Shown piece after piece: positions 8,426 through 17,092 of a DNA stretch of 64,000 nucleotides; positions within the stretch are counted from its first letter, which is position 1, and every line of letters starts with the position of its first letter. The stretch is taken from the NCBI GenBank assembly GCA_963831155.1, contig CAWHOY010000005.1:310001-374000 (forward strand), in the 5' to 3' direction. This DNA is from CAVRXQ01 sp963831155. GTDB taxonomy: Bacteria; Actinomycetota; Acidimicrobiia; Acidimicrobiales; Bog-793. The notes under the pieces are model-generated. The model had not been told where the DNA came from, made no database searches, and worked only from the letters and a program-made list of their open reading frames with translations. A program made the position numbers and the translations under genes.

Positions 8426-9799
8426 GTGAGCGATTTCGACGTGATTGTGTTGGGAGGCGGTGCGCCGGGCGAGCACTGCGCGGCGGCCATCGCGGCGCGG
8501 GGGCTTCGGGTCGCCGTCGTCGAGCGGGAGCTTGTCGGCGGCGAGTGCTCCTACTGGGCGTGCATCCCCTCAAAGTCGCTATTGCGCCCGGGCGAGGCAG
8601 TCCAGGGCACCCGCGACGTCGGCGCCAGCGCACAGGTGAACGTGCAGGCGGCGCTGGACTGGCGGGACTACATGGTGTCCGACTATTCGGATGCGGGTCA
8701 GGAACGATGGCTGGCAGATCGGGGCATCGCGCTCATTCGTGGAGCCGGCCGACTCGCGGGTCCCGGCGTAGTCGAAGTGGACGGCACTCAGCACACTGCT
8801 GAGCACGTCGTCGTAGCGACGGGTTCGGATCCCGTCGTGCCGCCAGTCCCCGGGCTCAACGGGCTGGACGGGGTTTGGGGCACGCGGGAGGCGACGGGCA
8901 TGAAGGCCGTCCCCCGTCGCTTGATCGTGCTTGGCGGCGGGTCGGCCGGTGTCGAGATGGCCCAAGTCGTGCGCCGGCTCGGTGGCGAGGCGGTGCTCAT
9001 CGAGGGCGCCGATCGGGTAATCCCCCGGGAGCCCGCCCCACTCGGCGAGGGGCTCGCCGAGGCACTTCGGCGGGACGGGATTGAGCTGCGCCTTGGAGTC
9101 CTCGCGGCCGAGGCCTTGCGAGACGGGGACGATTACGTTTTGAAGCTCTCCGACGGCACCGAGGTGCGGGGCGAGCGACTGCTCGTGGCCACAGGTCGCC
9201 GTCCCCGGGTCGAAGGGATCGGGCTTGAGACCGTCGACGTCAAGGCCGACCAGCACGGGATCCGGGTCGACGAGTACCTGCGCGCCGCCGAGCGGATCTG
9301 GGCCATCGGTGACGTCAACGGGATCTGGCCCCTGACGCACGTCGGCGAGTACGAGGGCGATGTCGTGGCGGCGAACATCGTTGGAGAGAGCCACCCGGCG
9401 AACTACGAGGCCGTGCCGCGCGTCACCTACACCGACCCGCAAGCTGCCGCGGTCGGTGCTGCGGAGGCGCCCTACAGCACCACGACGCTCTTGTCGGAGG
9501 TGCCCAAAACCGCGACGTACACCCACGCCTACGCCGAGTCGAACGGATTCTTGACGTTGCTCAGCGACGGCGAACGGCTGACCGGTGCCTATGCCCTCGG
9601 AGCTGAGGCCGGTGAGTGGCTGCAGCAGGCGACGCTTGCCATACGTGCCCGCGTCCCACTGGATGTGCTGAGCGACACCATCCAACCGTTTCCGAGCTTC
9701 TCGGGGATCTTCGACTCGGCCTTCAAGGCGCTTCGCATGGAGATCGCCAAGATGCCGCCGCCCACGCATCCGATGCAGGCGCAGATGGCACGGCTATGA
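8426..9799 (+). CDS. FAD-dependent pyridine nucleotide-disulfide oxidoreductase (Lpd/mercuric reductase-like)
   Basis: 457 residues. FAD site VIVLGGGAPGEHCAAA (7-22), redox-active C41/C46 in GGECSYWACIPSK, NAD(P) site LIVLGGGSAGVEMAQV, second FAD motif RIWAIGDVNG, and the dimerisation domain at the C-terminus. The canonical HPT..E catalytic pair of dihydrolipoamide dehydrogenase is not visible near the end; the text there is QPFPSFSGIFDSAFKALR. It may be a disulfide reductase with a non-lipoamide partner, possibly the thioredoxin-fold proteins encoded next. GTG start at 8426. Confidence 0.85.
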   Translation: MSDFDVIVLGGGAPGEHCAAAIAARGLRVAVVERELVGGECSYWACIPSKSLLRPGEAVQGTRDVGASAQVNVQAALDWRDYMVSDYSDAGQERWLADRGIALIRGAGRLAGPGVVEVDGTQHTAEHVVVATGSDPVVPPVPGLNGLDGVWGTREATGMKAVPRRLIVLGGGSAGVEMAQVVRRLGGEAVLIEGADRVIPREPAPLGEGLAEALRRDGIELRLGVLAAEALRDGDDYVLKLSDGTEVRGERLLVATGRRPRVEGIGLETVDVKADQHGIRVDEYLRAAERIWAIGDVNGIWPLTHVGEYEGDVVAANIVGESHPANYEAVPRVTYTDPQAAAVGAAEAPYSTTTLLSEVPKTATYTHAYAESNGFLTLLSDGERLTGAYALGAEAGEWLQQATLAIRARVPLDVLSDTIQPFPSFSGIFDSAFKALRMEIAKMPPPTHPMQAQMARL

Positions 9800-9917
9800 G
9801 CGAGATGATGGCGTGATCGGTCCATCTGCCGTAGGGCACAGGTTCGATCTGGCCGGCTCGTTGTGATCGGTGACCGAAATCTTGTGAGGGAGCCCATGAA
9901 TCGACGAGGGCAGTAGG

Positions 9918-10538
9918 TTGCGAAAAGACATCGTCGTTGGAGCCACCTTTCCTGACTACCAGCTCGAGGACCAAGGTGGGGTCCTTCGGAAACTCTCTGA
10001 GCTCCAGGGCGGCAACCCGATGGTGCTGCATCTGTCCCGAGGATCGTACGACCCGAAGGAACATCGTTTTCTCAGGAACCTGGTGGAGAGTTATCCGGAG
10101 TTCCGTGTCGCATACACGCGGTTAGTCGTTATCAGCACGGACAACCCACTCAACCTCAACGAGTTTCGTGACTCTCTGGGCGCTCCGTGGTCTTTTCTGG
10201 GCGACCCCGAGAGAACCGTGCAACACGACCTCGAGATCGAGGAGTTCACGGATCCTCACAACCCCATGATTCCTCACACGTTCGTTCTAGAGCCGGGACT
10301 TCGGATCTTTAGCATCTACAACGGTTACTGGTATTGGGGCAGACCGTCGATTCACGAGTTGCACGTGGATTTACGGGCGCTTCTACAGAAAATCCGTCCG
10401 GATTTTGATTTGGCCGCACCGGGGCTTCGCGAGGCCTGGGACCGCGGGGATCGAGACATGTTTCTTGTCGACACGTTCGACGCACCGATCCGATTTACCG
10501 AAGGCAAGACGATCGGGATCAAACGTGGTGACCTCTAG
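9918..10538 (+). CDS. peroxiredoxin-like thioredoxin-fold protein, Cys replaced by Asp
   Basis: 206 residues, TTG start. The AhpC/TSA-like core has GATFPDYQLEDQGG, LRKLSELQGGNPMVLHLSRG, ISTDNPLNLNEFRDSLG and FVLEPGLRIFSIYNGYWYWG. It is clearly paralogous to the gene at 11206. At the position of the peroxidatic-type Cys it has D45 (RGSYDPKEH) where the paralog has C45 (RGNYCPKEH). A peroxidase role is therefore doubtful; binding or heterodimer formation with the paralog is possible. It lies between the flavoprotein and a VOC gene. Confidence 0.75.
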   Translation: MRKDIVVGATFPDYQLEDQGGVLRKLSELQGGNPMVLHLSRGSYDPKEHRFLRNLVESYPEFRVAYTRLVVISTDNPLNLNEFRDSLGAPWSFLGDPERTVQHDLEIEEFTDPHNPMIPHTFVLEPGLRIFSIYNGYWYWGRPSIHELHVDLRALLQKIRPDFDLAAPGLREAWDRGDRDMFLVDTFDAPIRFTEGKTIGIKRGDL

Positions 10539-10626
10539 CCGCGCCATCGAAGATGTATCCCGATCATCGCAGCATCGGCTGCAGACCCAGTCGTAAGCGG
10601 TTTGACCCAACCAGTGGAGGTGCTAG

Positions 10627-11097
10627 ATGGCTGAGCTCCCACCGCCCCCAGAGGGAATTGTGCTGGCCCACTTCATCGTCTCAAACGATGTCGAGCGCTC
10701 TCGGCGCTTCTACACCGAAGTACTTGGCGGCAGGGTGGTCTTCTCCGGCCCCGGAGAGCTGACCTATGTCGCACTATCCAACAGCTGGATAATCATCAAT
10801 GTGGGCGGAAGCCCGACCGACGACAAGCCCGCGGTCACCCTGGAGACGCCACGCGATCCAGACCGGGTCAGCAGCTTCCTCAATATCCGGGTGAAAGATA
10901 TCCAGGCCGTGTACGCCGAATGGAGCGCTCGGGGTGCTCAATTCCTCACACCGCCCAAACAGCACCAGTACGAGATCCGGTGCTACATCCGCGATCCCGA
11001 CGGTCATCTGATCGAAGTGGGACAAACCACGGACCGAGAGGGGGACTGGTCCCCGGCTCACTGGCCATCGAGTACGCCCGACGAGGAGTCCGAATGA
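10627..11097 (+). CDS. VOC/glyoxalase superfamily protein
   Basis: 156 residues. The beta-alpha-beta-beta-beta pattern is evident: HFIVSNDVERSRRFYTEVLG at the N-terminal half, then FLNIRVKDIQAVYAEWSARG and CYIRDPDGHLIEVGQT in the second half, with E near the end as a probable metal ligand. The family includes glyoxalases, extradiol dioxygenases and resistance proteins; the substrate cannot be told. An AGTGGAGG Shine-Dalgarno precedes the ATG. It is flanked by two redoxin paralogs, suggesting co-function. Confidence 0.82.
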   Translation: MAELPPPPEGIVLAHFIVSNDVERSRRFYTEVLGGRVVFSGPGELTYVALSNSWIIINVGGSPTDDKPAVTLETPRDPDRVSSFLNIRVKDIQAVYAEWSARGAQFLTPPKQHQYEIRCYIRDPDGHLIEVGQTTDREGDWSPAHWPSSTPDEESE

Positions 11098-11205
11098 ATG
11101 CCGAGATCACCGGCGAAATCCCTCACACCGAGGGTGGCCGGTTCCCCGGTCACGGAGATCCCTGCCAGCCATTTCCGACAAGGCGACTAAGGAGGCGGTC
11201 ACCCC

Positions 11206-11808
11206 ATGCGTTCTGACATCAGACCAGGCGGCGTGTTCCCCGACTACTCATTGCCCGATCACACAAGCACGGTGCGCAAGCTCAGCGAGCTCCAAGGCGA
11301 TGACCCACTGGTCCTCACCTTGGCGCGAGGCAATTATTGCCCGAAGGAGCACCAGCAGCACCTGGAGCTCGCTGCTAACTACCCAAAGATCGCCGTCGCC
11401 TACACCCAGATCGTCACGATCTCGACCGACGACCACCACACCCTGCAGGAGTTCCGGGCTTCAGTCGGCGCCCAATGGACCTTCCTCTCCGATTCCGCTC
11501 GGACGATTCAGAAGGACCTCGACATCCAGGAGTACACCGACCCCGAGCATGACCCGATGATCCCCCACACACTGGTGCTCAAGCCGGGGCTAGTGATTCA
11601 CAGTGTCTACGACGGGTACTGGTTCTGGGGACGCCCGTCGTTCTACGACTTGTGGCGCGACCTGTGCGCTGTCTCGAGCGAGATCCGCCCCGACTGGGAC
11701 CTGAGCAAGCCGGGGTTGCGCCAGGCCTGGGATGCAGGCGATTACTCGAACTTTCACGGATGGAACAAGAGGGCTCCTCAGTCGGTGCCGACGTCGTATA
11801 CGTCATAG
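11206..11808 (+). CDS. peroxiredoxin-like (AhpC/TSA) thioredoxin-fold protein
   Basis: 200 residues behind an AAGGAGG Shine-Dalgarno. Same architecture as the gene at 9918: FPDYSLPDHTSTVRKLSELQ, LARGNYCPKEHQQH with C45 at the peroxidatic-type position, SDSARTIQKDLDIQEYTDP, and GLVIHSVYDGYWFWGRPS. It probably acts on peroxides or thiols in the cytoplasm; a resolving Cys is not seen, so a one-Cys mechanism would be needed. About 60% of positions look shared with its neighbour, implying local duplication followed by loss of Cys in one copy. Confidence 0.8.
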   Translation: MRSDIRPGGVFPDYSLPDHTSTVRKLSELQGDDPLVLTLARGNYCPKEHQQHLELAANYPKIAVAYTQIVTISTDDHHTLQEFRASVGAQWTFLSDSARTIQKDLDIQEYTDPEHDPMIPHTLVLKPGLVIHSVYDGYWFWGRPSFYDLWRDLCAVSSEIRPDWDLSKPGLRQAWDAGDYSNFHGWNKRAPQSVPTSYTS

Positions 11809-11890
11809 CTGAGGGTGGATCTGCCTGCGTTGGTGAGACGGATCCTCGTCGAGGCCGGTTGCAGGCGTTGCGAGCCGCAGTGAACGGTAG

Positions 11891-12850
11891 GTGCTAATGG
11901 TGCGGACGCCGGTCTGCGAGGTGCTTGGGATTGAACAGCCGATCGTCCAGGCGCCGATGTCGGCGGTGCCCCAACTGGCGGCAGCGGTCTCCAATGCCGG
12001 CGCGCTCGGGATGTTGGCGCTGACGTGGTCCACTCCCGCCGGAGACGTGGTTCGTGAGACGGCGGCGCTCACCGATCGTCCGTTTGGCGGGAATCTGGTT
12101 CTCGCCTCGGATCAGCACCGTCGCTTAGACGAGGCCCTCGAAGCAGGTTTGCGGATCGTGTCGTTGTTTTGGGGCGATCCCGCCAGTTACGTCCAGCCGG
12201 TCCATGACGCCAGCGGAGTCGTTCTCCACACGGTCGGCAGCGCTGAAGAGGCGCGGCGGGCAGTCGCCAGTGGAGTTGATGTTGTCGTGGCGCAGGGTTG
12301 GGAGGCTGGCGGGCACGTGTGGGGTCAGGTGGCAACGCTTCCCTTGGTGCCCGCCGTGGTGGACGCGGTGGCACCGGTTCCAGTGATCGCGGCGGGCGGG
12401 ATTGGGGACGCCCGTGGCGTGGCCGCCGTGTTGGCGCTGGGCGCCCAAGCGGCATTGCTTGGTACCCGGTTTCTGTTGGCCCAGGAGATGCCCATCCACG
12501 AGGAGTATCGCCGTCGACTGATAAACGCGGCCGAAACCGATGCGCAGTGGTACGCCAACCTGTACGAGGTCGGATGGCCGGATGCGCCAAACCGCTCTCT
12601 CCGCAACTCGACGGCCGAGGCATGGGACGCCGCGGGCCGGCCCCCACCAGGGAGTCGACCGGGAGAGGGCGATGTCATCGCGCACTTCGCCTCCGGCGAA
12701 CCGATCCTCCGGTACGAGCCGGCGGCGCCGATGGTCGGCACCACTGGTGACATCGAAGCTGTGTCAATGTGGGCCGGACAGAGCGTCGCGCTCGCCCGGG
12801 CGCCGCAATCAGCAGCAGACATCGTGGCCGAGCTCGTCTCCGGCTTGTAA
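11891..12850 (+). CDS. nitronate monooxygenase-like FMN enzyme
   Basis: 319 residues (GTG at 11891, or ATG two codons in). TIM-barrel FMN family: IEQPIVQAPMSAVPQLAAAV at the start, VVAQGWEAGGHVWG (FMN loop and conserved His), PVPVIAAGGIGDARGVAAVL and ALLGTRFLLAQE. The group oxidises nitronates or acts as enoyl reductases in catabolic clusters. Lies 82 bases after the redoxin gene in the same direction. Confidence 0.87.
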   Translation: MLMVRTPVCEVLGIEQPIVQAPMSAVPQLAAAVSNAGALGMLALTWSTPAGDVVRETAALTDRPFGGNLVLASDQHRRLDEALEAGLRIVSLFWGDPASYVQPVHDASGVVLHTVGSAEEARRAVASGVDVVVAQGWEAGGHVWGQVATLPLVPAVVDAVAPVPVIAAGGIGDARGVAAVLALGAQAALLGTRFLLAQEMPIHEEYRRRLINAAETDAQWYANLYEVGWPDAPNRSLRNSTAEAWDAAGRPPPGSRPGEGDVIAHFASGEPILRYEPAAPMVGTTGDIEAVSMWAGQSVALARAPQSAADIVAELVSGL

Positions 12851-12901
12851 CCCGCAAGGCGCGCCGCGGTTTGTTAGTGCCGTGACGCTGAGGAGGATTC
12901 G

Positions 12902-13540
12902 GTGATGACCACAGCGATCATCGGCACGGGAGGGATCGGATCGGTCATCGCTCGTGATCTCGCGTCAGGCGGCGAGACCCTGCGGCTCTCGAGCGCCGAC
13001 ACTGCGTCGGCACGAACGCTTGCTTCAGAGATCGGTCGGGCTGCGGTCGTCGCCGCCGACAATCGCGACGCGTTGCAGAGCGCCGATGCAGTCGTCCTCG
13101 CGCTGCGGTTTGCCGTGCTGAAGGGCGTCCTAAACGAGATCGCTGACTCACTAAACGACAAGGTGGTGGTCGTTCCGAGCAACCCGGTCGGCCTTGACGC
13201 AGAGGGTGACGTCTCACGTCTCTTGCCGAAGGGGCAATCCTCTGGCGAGGTCGTAGCCGGGTGGTTGCCGGCGGGGGCTCACTTGGTCATGGCGTTTGGA
13301 AGCATGTCGGCTGAACTCTTCGAGTCCTCGAGCCACCGGTCACCGGAGCGGGCGGTCCTCTTCTACGCGACCGACGACGACCGTGCTAGTGAGGAAGTCG
13401 AGCGATTGATCCGAACGGCCGGCTTCGAGCCGGTGAAGGTCGGGGGGATCGAACAGTCGGGTCGACTCGAGGTGGGCGGCGACCTTCACGATCTCGTAGT
13501 CGGCCTCGCAGAGGCGCGGTCACTGACCGGTAGGGCCTGA
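12902..13540 (+). CDS. NADPH-dependent F420 reductase-like oxidoreductase
   Basis: 212 residues. The Rossmann N-terminus TTAIIGTGGIGSVIARDLAS and the conserved VVVVPSNPVGLDAEGD near residue 95 match the NADP oxidoreductase, coenzyme F420-dependent family, which moves hydride between F420 and NADP. It could equally be a related NAD(P)-binding reductase, since F420-specific residues cannot be judged by eye. A GAGGAGG Shine-Dalgarno precedes GTG 12902 and ATG 12905. It would supply reduced cofactor to the neighbouring oxidoreductases. Confidence 0.78.
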   Translation: MMTTAIIGTGGIGSVIARDLASGGETLRLSSADTASARTLASEIGRAAVVAADNRDALQSADAVVLALRFAVLKGVLNEIADSLNDKVVVVPSNPVGLDAEGDVSRLLPKGQSSGEVVAGWLPAGAHLVMAFGSMSAELFESSSHRSPERAVLFYATDDDRASEEVERLIRTAGFEPVKVGGIEQSGRLEVGGDLHDLVVGLAEARSLTGRA

Positions 13541-13690
13541 TCGCATGGTCGCCCCGGCCGGGCTACCTCTTCGGTCGGGCCTTCGCCCAGATGGCCTTGA
13601 CGGCGCTGACCATCGCCGTGTCGGAAGCCACGGACACAGACACCGCCGCTCGATCCTCGAAGCGACCGAGACCAAACCAGGAGGGAAGCC

Positions 13691-14164
13691 GTGAACAGTC
13701 GTCTTCCCGATCCACGCCTGAACCTGATCTACCGCTTGGAAGCGGCTGTCGGCGATCCCAAGGACGTCGGCGAGATCTCCGCTGGCCGCCGGCGCATCGT
13801 TCCATTGACCAGCGGGACCTTCAGCGGACCTGAGTTGCGCGGGACGTTGCTTCCGGGAGCCAGCGCCGATTGGCAGATCATTCTCCCGGACGGCACTGCG
13901 CTCGGCGACGTCCGCTACACGCTGGAAACCGAACGCGGAGATCTGCTTTATGTTCAATCACAGGGTGTGCGCCACGGAAGCCCGGAGGTCCTCGAGCGTC
14001 TCGGGCGCGGGGGAGACGTCGACGCAGGTGAATACACCTTCCGCACTTCAGCCAAGATCGAGACCGGGGCCGCCAACCTCGACTGGTTGAACAAAGGCGT
14101 ATTCATCAGTGTCGGAGGCCGGCTTCCCGGAGGTGTGATTTACGAGGTCTATCTCGTCAGATGA
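13691..14164 (+). CDS. DUF3237 family protein
   Basis: 157 residues. The text LIYRLEAAVGDPKDVG, GTFSGPELRGTLLPGASADW and YTFRTSAKIETGAANLDWLN fits DUF3237 proteins, small beta-barrel-like proteins common in catabolic and secondary-metabolism clusters with no assigned reaction. GTG start with AGGAGGGAAG just upstream. The stop overlaps the next ATG (ATGA), so it is coupled to the SDR gene. Confidence 0.8.
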   Translation: MNSRLPDPRLNLIYRLEAAVGDPKDVGEISAGRRRIVPLTSGTFSGPELRGTLLPGASADWQIILPDGTALGDVRYTLETERGDLLYVQSQGVRHGSPEVLERLGRGGDVDAGEYTFRTSAKIETGAANLDWLNKGVFISVGGRLPGGVIYEVYLVR

Positions 14165-14928
14165 GCCTCCCATCCGACTCCATAGAGCCATCGGTGTCAC
14201 ATCGCGCAGGCGAATCCAGCGCCTCGCGCAAAGTCGCGATCGTCACCGGTGCCTCTCAAGGCATCGGCGCGGGCGTCGCAGACGGCTTCCGTCGCGCCGG
14301 GTATGCGGTCGTCGGTACGTCGCGCTCGATCAGCCCTTCCGGCGCGTCCGACTTTCTTACGGTGAGAGGTGACATAGCGGAAGTCGAGACCGCCCAGATG
14401 ATCGTGGGACAGGCGGTCAAAAGGTTTGGGCGTATCGACAGCCTGATCAACAACGCGGGAATTTTCATCAGTAAGCCATTTACCGACTACACGCTCGACG
14501 ACTATCTGGCGATCACCGCCGTGAATCTGACCGGGTTTTTCCATGTCACCCAGGGCGTCATCCGGCAGATGCTCACCCAAGGTACCGGTGGCCACATAGT
14601 CAACATCACGACAAGTCTCGTCGACCACCCCGAGAGCATGAACCCGTCTGCTCTCGTATCGCTTACCAAGGGTGGACTGGCGGCCGTGACGCGCTCGCTG
14701 GCTATCGAGTATGCGTCACGCGGTCTGCGGTTTAACGCGGTCGCCCTCGGAGTTATAGAGAACCCCGTCTACGACCCGGCGTCGTATGAGGGCCTGGCTC
14801 AGCTCCATCCGCTTGGCCGAGTCGGCCAGATTAGCGACGTTGTCGAGGGAATCCTCTATCTCGAGAAGGCCCCATTCGTCACGGGAGTGGTCCTGCACAT
14901 CGACGGTGGTCAGTCCGCGGGGGGCTGA
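14161..14928 (+). CDS. short-chain dehydrogenase/reductase
   Basis: 255 residues. Classical SDR: the cofactor loop VTGASQGIGAGVADGF lies near residues 29-44, NNAG is in SLINNAGIF, and the catalytic Ser is expected in the ITTSLVDHP strand. At the usual YxxxK position the text is ALVSLTKGGLAAV, so the catalytic Tyr appears replaced by Val or Ser. The C-terminal VTGVVLHIDGGQSAGG is typical. The missing Tyr makes activity uncertain. Last gene of the co-directional oxidoreductase run. Confidence 0.8.
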   Translation: MSLPSDSIEPSVSHRAGESSASRKVAIVTGASQGIGAGVADGFRRAGYAVVGTSRSISPSGASDFLTVRGDIAEVETAQMIVGQAVKRFGRIDSLINNAGIFISKPFTDYTLDDYLAITAVNLTGFFHVTQGVIRQMLTQGTGGHIVNITTSLVDHPESMNPSALVSLTKGGLAAVTRSLAIEYASRGLRFNAVALGVIENPVYDPASYEGLAQLHPLGRVGQISDVVEGILYLEKAPFVTGVVLHIDGGQSAGG

Positions 14929-15122
14929 TTCGCCAACTGATCTTGCCTTGCAACCAAGACGATCGGCGTCGAGGTCTCTTCGCACCGCCAGCAGCGGTAG
15001 GTGAGGCCGAAGATGACGAGCTCGAGCTCGGCCGCTGCGCCCAAATCGAGGTCGAACAAGTTGCGCTCGTAATCCTCGAGTACGTCGTTGCCTCGAAGGT
15101 TCCTCACATCGTGCCCCTTCAT
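14910..15122 (-). CDS. possible small zinc-ribbon protein or gene fragment
   Basis: A minus-strand frame starting at the ATG at 15122 encodes 70 residues with an acidic helix (NDVLEDYERNLFDLD) and a CxxC knuckle in LTYRCWRCEETSTPIVLV. The look is protein-like, but there is only one CxxC pair, no clear ribosome site, and the end overlaps the SDR gene by 19 bases. Could be the remains of a longer zinc-ribbon protein. I do not recognise a family. Confidence 0.28.
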   Translation of the reverse strand: MKGHDVRNLRGNDVLEDYERNLFDLDLGAAAELELVIFGLTYRCWRCEETSTPIVLVARQDQLANQPPAD

Positions 15123-15756
15123 CCTTCGAGACCCTTGTCGTCTCGCGCGCTCGCGCCGACTCGTTCGTTCACTCGGCCCACCTCTCCTTGTCATCTGTTG
15201 GTGTTCGATGGCCCCAAGGCGCGATTCGTTCAAGCTTCTCTTGCACTGGACGCGCAATTACGAGCCCAGGTGAGACACCCTGGGAGGTTCCAGGCTTCGC
15301 CCGAAACCTCCGGTGGTCGCGCGCGCTCGCGCTCGATTCGCGCTCGCTTCGTAAATCAATCGCAATGCGACATCCGCACGCTCGTGCGGATGATCGTCTC
15401 GGTCACCGTGCTCGGCTCGAACGACGCGTGAAACACTGCTTCTTCGCGAAGACGACAACTGGATGAAGGTTCGGTCCGCCTGGGGGGTAGATCCCTCCCT
15501 GGCGTTCCTACCACGCGCGCAAGATTGGGACAGGGTCCGTTTGGTCGCATATAGACAGTGCGACGCGCCCGGCGACGCTCCTATCAGTTGTCAAGCCCTG
15601 TGAGTCTTCGGGAGTGGAAACAGCGGGCAGAACAATGAAGAGCCACTCCGTGTCGGAGGGCAAGCTCTTATCAAGCCACGCGTTTCGAAGAAGTGTGTGC
15701 CGGATCGTGGATCGGCGAGTCGCCGGAAAGTCAACCCGTGTGGGCGACAGTTAGGT
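15123..15756. other. gene-poor stretch before IS110
   Basis: No frame here has convincing protein features; those present are arginine/serine-rich shadows. The stretch separates the oxidoreductase cluster from the IS110 element. An imperfect inverted pair (CGGATCGTGGATC at 15702 and GATCCACGGTCGC at 15768) lies near the downstream end of the IS. Confidence 0.4.
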
Positions 15757-15782
15757 GATGAGCCAGATCCACGGTCGCGGGC

Positions 15783-16829
15783 TCAGCCGCGAGGTAAGTG
15801 GCGATACACCTCGCGGGCTACGTAGCGCTTCAAGATGCGGATGACCTCGGGCTTCGTTCGTCCTTCTTTCACGCGCCGCTCGAAGTAGGCAGTCGTCTCT
15901 GGGTCGTGGGCGATGCGCACCATGACGATGCGCCACAGCGCGCTGTTCGCTTGACGATCACCACCGCTGTCGAGTCGAAAACGACCGGTGCTCTTTCCCG
16001 ATGACGCTGGGATCGGCGACACTCCGCACAAGTGTGCGAAGGCGGCTTCTGAATGGAGGCGCTCGGGATTGTCGCCGGCGGTCACCAATAGCGCGGCGGC
16101 GGTGTCGGGGCCGACTCCGAACAAAGCGAGCAACTCAGGAGCGGTGACTGCAAGAAGCGAGTTGATCTTCGCGTCGAGATCGGTGAGCTCTCTTTCGAGC
16201 GCTTGGATCCGACGGGCCAACGAGGACACGGCGGCCTTCGTCGCCGCGGTGACCGGATCACTCGACTGCGCGGGGCGGAGCTTCGCTCCTTCTTTGACCA
16301 AGGCGGAGACGGTGAGGCCCTTCAGGCGACGATGGAGCACGTCGGGAGCAGTGACGACCAGGTGACGCACTTGGACGACGGCTTTGACCCGAGCCTGTCG
16401 GGCGGAGCGCTTGGCGACGAGGAGGACCCGGATCGCCTCGACTGCGCCGTCTTTTGTCTTGGCGACACTCTTTGCTCGGCCATTGAGCGCTGATCGCGCG
16501 GCTTCCACTGCATCGAGGGGATCGGACTTGCCCGACCGACGCCGTTCGGCTCGGTTCGGCCGGTCGACCTCGATGACATCGACGCCGTGACGGTGAAGAA
16601 AGCGCGCCAGCCCGGCTCGATAAGAACCGGTTCCTTCGACACCGACTTTCCCCACCGCACCGAAGCTCTCGAGCCAGGAGAGCAAGGACTTGTAGCCGGC
16701 CGGGTTGACTTCGAACGACTTCGTGCCGATGAGACCGCCGAGTGGATCAAGTGCGGCAGCGACGTGCACGTCGAGGTGGGTGTCGACACCACCGGTCACT
16801 CGACGCGTATCTAGCATTGTCATCGCCAT
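15783..16829 (-). CDS. IS110 family transposase (DEDD recombinase)
   Basis: 348 residues. The N-terminal RuvC-like DEDD domain has GGVDTHLDVHVAAALDP, VGVEGTGSYRAGLARFL, VDRPNRAERRRSGKSDPLDA and VEAARSAL. The C-terminal Transposase_20 domain has LALFGVGPDTAAALLVTAGD, the FAHLCGVSPIPASSGK segment with the conserved Ser, and RQANSALWRIVMVR. These enzymes excise and insert the element through a circular intermediate, guided by a bridge RNA. Frame intact, so it may be active. Confidence 0.93.
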   Translation of the reverse strand: MAMTMLDTRRVTGGVDTHLDVHVAAALDPLGGLIGTKSFEVNPAGYKSLLSWLESFGAVGKVGVEGTGSYRAGLARFLHRHGVDVIEVDRPNRAERRRSGKSDPLDAVEAARSALNGRAKSVAKTKDGAVEAIRVLLVAKRSARQARVKAVVQVRHLVVTAPDVLHRRLKGLTVSALVKEGAKLRPAQSSDPVTAATKAAVSSLARRIQALERELTDLDAKINSLLAVTAPELLALFGVGPDTAAALLVTAGDNPERLHSEAAFAHLCGVSPIPASSGKSTGRFRLDSGGDRQANSALWRIVMVRIAHDPETTAYFERRVKEGRTKPEVIRILKRYVAREVYRHLPRG

Positions 16830-17092
16830 CCCTTCCTTTCTTCAAGCGGGATTGAGGGGTGGCACGGCCGTCCCGGATCGGAGTGACGGGTGGTCCGCCT
16901 TGTTGCTGCAAGACGGGCCAATCACCCTTGCTTCGGAACGGGACGTGCCGTTTTCAATGTGCGGCCGAAGGAGCTCAACCGACGACGACCGAGGTCGTCA
17001 TCACTTCAAGTCAGGCTGAACTCCTAGCGCTCCCGAAACTATTGAGAACCAACGAACACGCGGTGGACCCTCTGGGGCATTGTCATTGGTAG
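16830..17092 (-). ncRNA. candidate IS110 bridge-RNA region
   Basis: Non-coding DNA upstream of the transposase, on the side where IS110-group elements encode the bridge RNA. It is nearly identical to 28435-28692 except in three short blocks (near 16910, 16970 and 17005-17030), consistent with variable loops in a conserved RNA scaffold. RNA identity is inferred from position and pattern only. Confidence 0.45.

Larger units (their letters stand above)
15757..17092 (-). mobile_element. IS110-group insertion sequence
   Basis: An intact-looking transposase with about 265 bases of conserved non-coding DNA upstream of it. The outer limit near 17092 is set by loss of similarity to the second copy at 28285-28692; the limit downstream of the transposase is approximate. 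No terminal inverted repeats were seen, as expected for the IS110 group. Confidence 0.7.

Noticed and set aside
8579..9769. 396-codon minus-strand frame over the flavoprotein gene
   Set aside because: Antisense of a strongly supported oxidoreductase; composition typical of a GC-rich shadow.
14943..15431. 162-codon plus-strand frame
   Set aside because: No recognisable motif; Ser/Arg-rich and opposite to the slightly more protein-like CxxC frame.
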